A DNA stretch of 64,000 nt, taken from positions 14,496,323-14,560,322 of the forward strand of contig OY755188.1 in NCBI GenBank assembly GCA_963576735.1, read 5' to 3'. Source of the stretch: Bedellia somnulentella. Taxonomy: Eukaryota; Arthropoda; Insecta; Lepidoptera; Bedelliidae. The notes beneath the pieces were generated by a model that saw only the letters and a program-made list of their open reading frames with translations, ran no database searches and was not told where the DNA came from. The position numbers were made by a program, and so were the translations under genes. Shown one piece after another: positions 1 through 11,000 of the stretch; the first letter of the stretch is position 1; the number at the start of each line of letters is the position of its first letter.

Positions 1-37
1 AGTTAAGTGGGCCGGGGTCTTCTCGGAAGCGTATAGA

Positions 38-661
38 ATGGAGTGCGGCGTCCGGCAGGGAGGATTAAGCTCTCCCCGCCTTTTTAGTATTTACATGGAT
101 GCCCTAATCGTAGAGCTCAGCAGGCAACGTGCCGGATGTTTCTTTCTTTTCTTTCTTTCTTTCTTTAAAAAACCAATAAAACGTGTAACATTTTTTAAAT
201 ATCTCGGTCATTACGTGACGGAGGACCTGAAGGACGATATGGACATGGAGAGGGAACGCAGAGCGCTGTCGGTAAGAGCTAACATGTTGGCTAGGAGATT
301 CGCAGCATGTTCTAAACCAGTACGAATTACATTATTTAGAGCGTACTGTACATCTTTTTATACCTGCAGTCTCTGGGCCAATTATACGCTTAAGTCCTAC
401 AGCGCTCTGCGGGTCCAATATAACAACGCGTTCAGGGCGGTGATGGGTCTGCCGTGGCGTTGCAGTGCCTCAGGAATGTTGGCCGAAGCGACCATTCCAT
501 CCACGTCCGCCATCATCAGGCGGCGCTGCGCCGGCGCGCTCGCCAGCATTCGCGTCAGCCCCAACACCGTCCTGGCCACGATCGCTGGCAGGTATGATTG
601 TCCCTACGTCCTGCAGTGGTTTAGGGTACATTGTGTTAAGGGCGGCAAATGTTGTAAATAA
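38..661 (+). pseudogene. Non-LTR retrotransposon reverse transcriptase fragment, catalytic core lost
   Basis: The frame opens with the reverse-transcriptase stretch GVRQGGLSSPRLFSIYMDAL, which precedes the catalytic loop in LINE polymerases. It then runs into a (CTTT)n microsatellite at about 138-168. It resumes with the post-catalytic region (VTFFKYLGHYVTED, then ERERRALSVRANMLARRF and LFRAYCTSFYTCSLW), a C-terminal segment I recognise from insect LINE proteins. The expected YADD box and the sequence around it are missing, apparently deleted and bridged by the CTTT run, so the copy is dead. The 5' part lies outside the window or is truncated. AATAAA and TTTATT-rich sequence at about 744-780 probably marks the element's 3' end. 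It sits upstream of, or in an intron of, the DPH6 gene. Confidence 0.85.
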
Positions 662-784
662 TAGTTTTTATATCTAGGGTAGGTACTAACAGTAGACTAA
701 GTGTACAGTTACTAACATTTAAATGGATTGTAAAGTGATCTGAAATAAAGAATTTATTTATTATTTATTTATATTTATTATAGG

Positions 785-1038
785 TACATACATACATACA
801 TATACCCACAGCTATAAATCCCCATAAGGGGTAGCCAGAGCTAAGGAATTAGAAATTCTACAGCCACTTTTGAAAAGTTGTGAGGGGAAAAGGTGGTAAA
901 ATAAAGGTGGTTGGTGATGGGTCTCCAATCGCATCGCCCAAAAATCCCTTAAAAGCCCCCAATACCGTTAGTCGCCTCTTACGTACACCCACCGGAATGG
1001 AATGGGGTAGTGCTATTCTAAGCCGACACTACACAGCA
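785..1038 (-). repeat. About 240-bp SINE-like repeat, full length
   Basis: Copy of a high-copy family found about 20 times here. On its own sense strand it starts with a TGTAGTGTCGGCTTAGAATA-like head, passes through CGCATCGCCC and GGCTGAGGAATT blocks (sense or reverse) and ends in GTGAGTATATG plus (TATG)n. Several copies have 8-20 bp target duplications, so I infer LINE-driven retroposition. I see no coding capacity. Confidence 0.8.
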
Positions 1039-1130
1039 ACGAAAGTAATAGGTATGTCTATAAATAACGTTACAAGAAATATATGCAATTAAAACTGATG
1101 CGGTGGCTTCACCGTCACTTACAAAATTTT

Positions 1131-1745
1131 GTACATACATACATACACATGCTCACGGCTAGAAATCCCTAGAAGGGGTAGCCAGAGCTAAGGAATTGGA
1201 AATTCCTCAGCTACGTTTGGTGATAGCCCAGTGGGTAGAACACTCGGTTATCGTGCAAGCGACTAGTGTTCAAATCCTGGGTCGGGCCTACACCAATTTG
1301 TCTTTTCTAAAGACATACGTGTGGTTAATTTATCATGGTTGTTAACGGTGAGGGAAAACATCGTGAGGAAACCCACATGGCTGAGTTGTACTTAGTCATG
1401 TGACAGTGTATTCGTACAAAACGGCGATAGGCCTGCCCCCTATCACGTGAGTACACTGTCCATGCAAAACGTGGGTACTCTGAACACCAGGTGACAAAGT
1501 CACGTGATGTTCAGAAGTATTGGTACCTCTGCCAACCCCTTCGGGGATATTCGGCTCGAACGTTTATGTTATGTTTATGTTACGTTTGGAAGTTGCGTGG
1601 GGAAAAGATGGTGAAATAAAGGTTGTTGGTGATGGGTTTCCAACCGCATCGCCCAAAAATGCCTTAAAAGCCCCAATACCGTTAGTCGCCTCTTACGTAC
1701 TCCCACCGGAAGAAATGGGGTAGTGCTGTTCTAAGCCTACAATAC
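1131..1745 (-). repeat. SINE-like 240-bp repeat split by a tRNA-SINE
   Basis: The two halves (1131-1220 and 1581-1745) form one copy of the 240-bp family. They are separated by a tRNA-derived SINE and share the 9-bp duplication TACGTTTGG at the junctions, so the 240-bp copy is the older of the two. Confidence 0.8.
1221..1580 (+). mobile_element. tRNA-derived SINE, complete, with 9-bp target duplication
   Basis: The head resembles a tRNA gene: an A-box-like TAGCCCAGTGGGTAGAAC and a B-box GTTCAAATCC. It is followed by a shared body (CCTACACCAATTTGTCTTTT, GTGGGTACTCTGAACACC) and a (ATGTTT)n-like tail. TACGTTTGG at 1212-1220 and 1581-1589 is the target-site duplication. Related copies lie at 17737-18077, 18395-19136, 27930-28100, 48395-48960 and 63800-64000. 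Confidence 0.88.
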
Positions 1746-2003
1746 ATAGCACACACACTAAAATCATAACATACACACTAAAATTTTCTGTGTATGATTA
1801 ATTGGTTTGGTAACAGTACATAAGATATTTTTGCTCCCATAGATGGTATAGGTGTTTACTCCAATCATTTTATTTATTTATGCCAATTAAATGTTGTTTA
1901 TATGGCAAAACAATGTTTGCCAATTCAGGTAGTTTTTGTATGACAATATTTATAATGTTTTATTTTTGACTAAATTTTATTAAAAAAATATGCAAATTTT
2001 CAG

Positions 2004-5000
2004 GTGGCAGCACTTGGCTTAGATCCTCGAGTGCACTTAGGATTGTCTCTCAAAGAAATTCAGCCACATCTTCTAGTCATGCAGGAAAAATATGGCCTAA
2101 ATGTGTGTGGGGAAGGAGGAGAATATGAAACATTTACCTTAGATTGTCCACTTTTTAAAAAGAAACTCGTCATGTAAGTAGCATTATGTTTTGCTTTATG
2201 GTTTATTAACCAATTGACACTCAGTGTATGATAGAATTTATTTTAGAAATGACTAAATGAGTATCGTTTGAATATCATAAAAAACGTAGCTTTTTATAGT
2301 ATTGTACTTTTTTTTACATACACACATACATACTTATACTCACGGCTATAAATCCCTAAAGGGGTAGCCAGAGCTAAGGAATTAGAAATTCCTCAGCCAA
2401 TTTTGAAAATATGAGTGGTGTGAGTTTTATTAAAAGGCTAATATTATTATTTTTAGTTTTCGCTGTGTAGTGTCGGCTTAAAATAACACCACCCCATTCC
2501 TGCCGGTGGGTATACGTAAGAGGCGACTAACGGTATTGAGGCTTTTAAGGAATTTTGGGCGATGCGGTTGGACACCCATCACCAACAACCCTTATTTTTC
2601 CATCTTTTCCCCACTCAACTTTCCAAAAGTGGCTGAGGAACTTCTAGTTCCTTAGCTCTGGATACCCTTTCTAGGGATTTATAGCCGTGAGTATATGTAT
2701 GTATGTTTAGTTTTTACTTCCTGAGCTGATACAATAACAATTTAAATAACTTTCAGAGATGAAAAAGAAGTCGTGATACATTCAGATGACGCGGTTGCTC
2801 CTGTAGGATATTTAAATTTAAAAATACACCTTGAACAGAAAGAAAACGTAGATAGCATAAAATTACCTCCATCCGTGAAAAACTCACTTGATTTCGTCAG
2901 CGATTTAAACGATTCAGTGTTCAGTGATTTAAGTGACATCGAGTTGAGTGAGACAGAGATAGACTCTTTAGAGAAGATAGAAAAGGAAGAAAAGAGAAAA
3001 CGGCGCGGTTTGGATACGAGGGCGTCTTGTGACGATAGAAAGGGTGACGAGAGTCCTATAAATGATAGTGGCGAAGATGTGAATGCTGAAGAAGGGTACT
3101 ATTATGAGAATTCGCTCCGTGATTGTGAGAACCAGCCAGTGTATGACCATAGTTGTATATATGGTAATAAGAATGGCTGGTACTATATTGCGGGAATCGT
3201 CGGCCAAGGTCACGACACTGGGCCCGCCACGGAGGATGCCATGAACAAATTTATTAGTAGGTAAACTTTTAGAGGCCTTTGTTTCTATGTTGAAATCTTT
3301 TACTACTGTGTTGTTACTTACTATAGATATTAAGCTGTTGGTTCTAGAATTGGTAAATAATATATTAATTTGATTAGTGCGTTTACAGGCTTCCATTTAT
3401 GCTTAAAATAAAATTTAATATTTTTAAGGTCTATTTAAATCAAAGGCGACGAGATGTTATGGAATTATAAATAAATACTAATATTCTATATAATTAACGT
3501 GATACCCACCTTCAATAAAATTCTGTTCAGTAGTTAAGGTGCTACTGTAGATTATACATACAAACCTACTTATATTTCATATAAACACATAGTCTGCCAA
3601 AATCTTCACCGTTCACCAAGCCTTATTAGGCCAATTAAATAAAAAATATATCATTCATAAAACCACATGTATTTTTTTTAACAAAAAATAAATAAATTAA
3701 TTTAAACTATTTATTTTAAAGGTTTGTTAACATTTATAATTATAATACAGAGGGGTATTAATCTATACTTATAAACTAGATTGTGGCCCCTGGGGAGTGT
3801 ACAAAATTTTACTGAACTAAAATGTAATAAGTTAATCAATAAAAATGAAAAAAACATCTTATTTATTTATTTAGAGGTGGAGGGCGATGGGTTCACATAT
3901 TTACCCTCAATAAAGTATTTTTTTAATGCACTTCTAATTTTATTTTGTTTAAAATGAATGAGGTCAAGACTTAGTTGCTTAGGCAAGTGGTTAAGTAACA
4001 AACAACTTTTTCCAGATTTACTAGAAACTGAAGGTTTGACATTACAAGACGTGTGCTCAGTTAACATATACATGCGCAATATGGAAGATTATGCAGATCT
4101 AAACAAGGTGTATGCAGACCATTTTCATTTTGCCAACCCGCCCACTAGGGCTTGTGTTCAATGCCCTCTCCCGGTTGATGTTGGACTTATTATGGATGCG
4201 GTATGTACAATTAGCCTTAGCTCAAAATAAAAAAAAAATTGACCAGATGTTTTTATTTTTATTTTAGCTTAGGCTAAGAAACTCACCATACTTTCTCAGT
4301 TTCATTTAATTACATTATTTTAGATAAGTGTTTCATAGGCAAATTGTTTAGTTTGATGTCTTTAATTGATTTAAAATATAGAAAGGGTATGTTTTAAAAA
4401 CGAGGTGTAGGCCAATTATGTTGTAGATTTTTTTTATTTGATTATAATGGTTCAGTTATTAAGTCTTTATTTCAAATAGGAGATTTGAGGATGCAAATCC
4501 TGCAGAAATGTGGAGGAAAATTAGTTAACATGTGATGGGAGGATGCATTGTTCGATGATCTCATTTAGTCATCGCGAATTGATCAATCAAACTTATTTTT
4601 TGTTCTTCATTATGCATATCTATTTTGCTATATGTGCCTCTGATTTCTAGAACACACTAATGACGGTGTGCCGGTGGGGCACGGTATCGTCACAAAAATT
4701 GCAGAATGTTCCCTTAAAACACATTTAATACATAAAAGCATGCATTAAATATATATTGTACACAGATCACGTTAGCCCCAAACTAAGTAAGACTTGTATT
4801 ATGGTATACTAACTCAACGACATATTTAATATGATATAATACACAAATAAATAACATCCGAGACTAAGAAACAAACATTTATGCTCATGCTCATCACATA
4901 ATTTTTTGCTCTTAGCGGGAATCGAACCCGAACCTCCGGACCGAAAAGCTAGTCACCTATCCACTCGTCCACGGATTTCGTCAAATCATTAGGTATATAC

Positions 5001-8000
5001 ATAAATACAACTACAGTTCTCCAAAATTAATAATGCGCATAGAAATCTTCGTCACTATTCGGCAACGATCGTGTTCCCCGAGCGTCAGAAGACGATATGT
5101 ATAAAGAGTGGTTAAGTGCATGTTATAATTTATCAGTAACGGAATTTGATTCGATAATTCCGTGTCGATTTTCGTGATGTTCGATAAGTCCAAAATGCGA
5201 GGATATCCTGACGGTTGCGAATATGCAACAATCATTGTTGGATTGATTTACTTCGAAAAAAAGGGAGTGTCTCTATTCCTGACATCGTAGATTCAACAGA
5301 ACTTTCATTATGCTCTGGTTCATTTTTACTTTCTTCACTGCTATCATGAGTATAAATAATCATTTCCTCGGAAAAACTATCGATTCTTGGTTCTAATTTT
5401 CTATGTTCATGTTCGCATTTAACTGCATGATCACAAACTTTTTTTCCATTCTTCTGGACCAACATTATTGTTTTTTTTTCTAATATGGCATCTTTACTAT
5501 TTTATAAAACAAACATAATTGTATAATTTGAATAATATAAAGTTAAAATTAAATTTACCTTTAAAAAAAACCCAAGAAGGGTGTATGATATCAGCTCTAT
5601 ATAATTCCACCGTGGGGTCACCAACAATATGTAAAGACGATTGACGGACCTTTGACAGCCCGGCGACCGCCACCGCCCGCCCGAATTGTTTTCGTTTGAG
5701 AACACATGATATTGACTGGTATTACTTTCAAACAAGATGCAAAATGCAAGTTCATAGTTTAGGGCGCTTTCGATTCAATTATTCGGGTTTTTTCGGAATA
5801 CGAGAATTACCGAAGATCTGCATGAGCATTATTAATTTTGGAGAACTGTAAGTATGAGTTAAATTTTTACTTTATTTTACAGGTAGCACATAAAATAAAA
5901 CCAGAAATGAAATCTGAAGGCAATAAAGAACGTGTCACGATGCACGTTCAAGGAATCTCACATTGGGCACCGGCGAATATTGGACCTTATAGTCAAGCTG
6001 TTAAGGTATTTATTTACTGAATATATATTTAAAATAAGATTTTACTTCTTGAACAAGAATAAATATAATGTATTATAATATAAACATTTAAATGTTTTTA
6101 TGTATTATTTATACTTGAGTTTTATGGATTATGTATTTTGGATCAATTAATTATGACAACATATTATATTCTAGTATTTTTGATTCAACTCAAATGTATA
6201 CAATGTATGCATGCATCTTGTATCCAGGGTATTGTATTTCTCTGCCATACCATTCCTTTTAGAATTTTTTAGTTCACATATAAATAAAAATGTTATATAA
6301 TTTAAATCTTTTTGTTCATGAAAACCTCATGTGGGGATTATTACTAATGAATAAAGAATAAATAAAGGAAAGAAAAATTCGACACAGACAGTGTTGACCC
6401 GTACGTATACCCGACGACCCCCGGACGGGGGCGTATACCCGAGGTCGCGGGTTCGAATCCCGCCTGTGTCGAAATTTTTCTTTCCTTTATTTATTCTTTA
6501 TTCATTAAAAATGTTATACGTATCTACACAGAATAGATAGGTGAGATAGTAAGCACATGCGGCCAAATAGCTCTCATTCCTGCCTGCCCGTGCGGCTAGT
6601 ATCCGCGGCGAAACTAAGCGGAAAGCTAGTATCAATATAAATATAATACGTATCTACACAGATTGGTGAGATAGTGAGCACATGCGGGCAGATAGCTCTT
6701 ATTCCCGGCTGCATGCGTTTGATATCCGGAGGCGCGCGCTCGCAATGCGCTTTGGCGTTGAGACATTTGACAAGGGTCATAAGAGCTGTGCATCCGAGGG
6801 CGCATATACGGAGTGTTGTGCAGGTAAGTGTATTATTTGAAAGAAAGAAGGAAAAAAATACGTTTATTCGCCGTTGAAGGCACAAGAAAAACACTTATTT
6901 TACAAATACAACACACAAAAATACAACAAAAAATTCACATGTACAATACTGTAACGCCACAGTATAAGATTCATTACATTACATACAGTATTAGTACTTC
7001 TTGCGCCACTGCCACAGCGAATCGGTACTGTCTCAGCATTTTCTGTGAGCCTTCCTCACTGTACTGATTTTCAGCCAGCACCATTGTAGAGTGGCATCTG
7101 AGGCATCTTAAGAATTTGATTCTCATTTGATTGTTGTTTGGTACTTAAATCTTGTTTAGATAGTAATTTGCAGTATTGTATGAAAATTTTGTTAACTATA
7201 TAATCATTGTTTTGTAGTTTGTCATTGATAGTGAGTGTGTAGTGAAAATTGTAAAGAAAACTTTCTATAAGTCAATAGATATAAATTGTACTTTATAAGG
7301 GTGGAAGTATTAGCAAAATACAAAAGTTTTTTGAAAAAGTTGTTGGCTTGAGTTTACACTGGCTAATTACTCAGTCTGTTTTCATTTATCTCATCATTGT
7401 TGTAAATTGTTTGCTGGCTAACATACTATGTATATTTTTTCTAATCATACATACATACATATACTCACGGCTATAAATCTCTTAACAGGGTAGCCAGAGC
7501 TTTGAAATGAGAACTTCCACAGCCACTTTTGGAAGTTGATGGGGGAAAAGATGGTAATAATAAATGTTTTTGGTGACGGGTCTCCAACCACATCGCCCAA
7601 AAATCACTTAAAAAGCCCCTATACCCTTAGTCGCCTCTTACAATCACCCACAGGTAGAAATGGGGTAGTGTTATTCTAAGCTGACACTAGACGGCAATTT
7701 TTCTAATGTTGGCCTTATTTTCCGCAGAGCGTATGCTACCTCTCAGCGGACGAGAGCTCGGGCGGCGCGGGCGGCGCGGGCGTGGGCGAGNNNNNNNNNN
7801 NNNNNNNNNNNNNNNNNNNNNNNNNNNNNNNNNNNNNNNNNNNNNNNNNNNNNNNNNNNNNNNNNNNNNNNNNNNNNNNNNNNNNNNNNNNNNNNNNNNN
7901 NNNNNNNNNNNNNNNNNNNNNNNNNNNNNNNNNNNNNNNNNNNNNNNNNNNNNNNNNNNNNNNNNNNNNNNNNNNNNNNNNNNNNNNNNNACACTGTCTC

Positions 8001-11000
8001 GCTCGCACACTCTAATGTGGGAGTGAGACAACAACCGCTTCGACTGTACGTGCTGTTATACCCTTTATTTATATGCTGTTAAGGCTGATTTTAGCAAGCA
8101 ATATTTTACCTTACGTACCAACACTAACCTCACACCACTGTTTCGCTCGCACATTCTAATGTGGGAGTGAGACAACACCGCTTCTACTGTACGTGCTGTT
8201 ATAGCCTTTATTTACATAATGTTAGTGCTGTCTTTAGCCTGCACTCGTTTTTATATTTAAAGCGCACTATTGCAGTTTTAGATCGTTGTAGTTTACATTA
8301 CCAATTATTTATTTTTCTTCATATGCTGTGTAGTGTCGGCTTAGAATAGCTCTACCCCATTGTGCAATCTTTTCCCCACTTAGATTCCAATAGTGGCTGA
8401 AAAAAATTCTGATCCTGAAGCTATTGCTAGCCATAAATTTGTGAATATGTGAGTTTTTAAAAATGATAAACACAAGCGGCCGTCAATCAGTACCAACACT
8501 AGCCTCACACCACTGTCTCGCTCGCACACTCTAATGTGTGAGTGAGACAGTGAAATAGACCGGCGCCATCGCGCAGTACGCTTTACTGGGCATGTAATCG
8601 AAGTCATCGATAGACTACAAGGCGAATTTTAATTCATACTTTAATGATGTAAGACTTGGTAGATAACAAACACTCACTGAAGCTCCTAAATAGTATAATC
8701 AAAGAGTCTTGTGAAGACATTATCTTTATAAATTTATATTTTTCAAAAAAACCTGAACATCAAATAATTTATTTATTTATTTAAGGAACACCAACAGCAT
8801 ACATATTAACACAATCATATGATTATATATAACTAAAGTCTTATTCTAATATTGTATGCCAATTAAAGGCGTACACAACACTTGCACAATCATAAATACA
8901 ACAAACCTTAAACCTAGTAATTTAAATTAAAATGTAAAATGAAAAATAAATTTATAAATATCTGATAAGTTAAATTTTGAATTGATGCAGTATTTTTCCC
9001 TGGAATGTTTTTAAAGAATCATTAAAAATATCAATATTTGGAATTTTTCTATTAATTTCATTAAATTCCTGACAGATTCTATTAAGAGGTGCGTACAAGC
9101 CAGTATTAGTTCTAGAAAAAGTGGTTTGGAAAAAGTTTTGTATATGTTTTCTGGGGTGATTAAACGGGACTGATAGTTTAATTTTCTCGGTAAGATGATT
9201 GCACTTTATTTTATTTGAGAAAATTTTATGGAGAAATGATAAATCTTGTAAAATGCGACGGTCACGTAATGTATTCATTTTAAAAAAATTAAGTCTATTG
9301 TCATAGGTGTTTCTATGCGATAAGCCTATGGAAGTATATGCCAAGTATCTGGTGAATGCTCTTTGGATACTTTCAAGCCGCTGAGAGTGTACAGAGTAGT
9401 GAGGGCTCCATGCGGTACTGGCGAATTCTAATTGGCTGCGGACCAGCGCATTATATAGCATTAATTTTGTGCCTGCATTACGAAAATATTTAGAATTTCT
9501 CTTTAAGAACCCTAACATTTGAGCAGATTTTTGGACAATATGATCGTAATGAGAAATGAAATTGAGTTTACTGTCAAGTATAACACCCAAATCTCTGATT
9601 TCATTTGTTTGTTCTAATTTTGTATTTCCTATGGTGTAAGAAGATGGAAATGGTAATTTCTTTTTTGTATATTTAATATAATAACATTTATTTGCGTTAA
9701 TTAACATATTGTTACGGTTACACCATTTTTTTATATTATTAAGATCATCCTGAATAAGATTTACGTCTATTATTGAGTTAACTGTTTTGTAAATTTTTAA
9801 ATCATCTGCAAAAAAAGAGAAGCTGCAATGTTTTATTTCGGCTGTTAAATCATTAATAAATATTAGAAATAGAAGTGGGCCTAAGTGGGATCCTTGAGGA
9901 ACACCTGATTTAGCGATATAGGGTTTAGAGTCAAAGCCATTCACTGAAAACGACTTGAACCATTGTAACAGCGGGTTATTTATACCAAGTGATTGAAGTT
10001 TTTTTACGAGTAATGTGTGGTTCACCAAGTCAAAAGCACTAGAGAATTCAGTATAAATGGCATCAACCTCCATACCTTTATCCATTTCATAAGAAATGTC
10101 TGAAATAAAGTTGACAAGATTAGTTTGAACGGAGCGCCCTTTTAAAAAACCATGTTGATAATCTGATAAAATTTTATTTAACTGTGGAGATAATATATCT
10201 AGTATTAAGGACTCAAAAAGCTTAGAAAAACAAGATAAAATAGAAACGGGACGATAATTTTTAACTTCCATGTCATTACCCTTTTTAAATACAGGCACGA
10301 TTCTTGCATTTTTCCATTCGTCGGGAAATTTTCCGTCTATAAGAGAGCGGTTTATAATCAAGACTAGCGGTAAGGCGAGTGAAGCCCCACAACGTTTTAT
10401 AAAGACAGGTGGTATGCCATCCGGACCGGCACCTTTATGAACTAGTACTTTAATTTTTTTTAGTATATCTGGTTCTCTAAAACTTATATTAGTAAAGTTT
10501 ATTAAGTTATAATCATTATTTATTGATACATGGTCAGAGGTATTTTCGTTATTGATTGTGGGCCTTTGGTATACAGAAGCAAATTGATCAGCAAATAGGT
10601 TAGCAATATCTGGTCCCGTATTGGCAAGAATGTTATTCATTATCATTTCAGAAGGGAGTGTTGACTGATTTTTCATTTTTTCTTTAATAAACTTCCAAAA
10701 AGTTTTTGGATCGGAGGAAATGGCTGTCTCAATTCGTATTTTATATTTTTTATAATCATTAACGATTAGTAGATGGCTGCGTTCTCTTAAAATATTATAT
10801 TCAATTTTATCACGGGGATTTTTGTATCTACGATATCTTTTCCTTATTTTCTCCTTCTCCATTAGTAATTTAATAAGGGTAATACTGAACCAACTGGGGT
10901 ATTTAGATTTGCGTGGGTTGCGTTTAGGGACATGTTTATCAATTATGTTATGAACAATACCGTAAAATATTGAAATCATCGTGTCGACATTATTACAATG

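Noticed and set aside
4907..4975. Functional tRNA gene on the minus strand
   Set aside because: A and B boxes are present but I could not form a convincing anticodon stem; better explained as a SINE head.
7687..8034. Several frames running through the N gap
   Set aside because: They exist only because N codons contain no stops.
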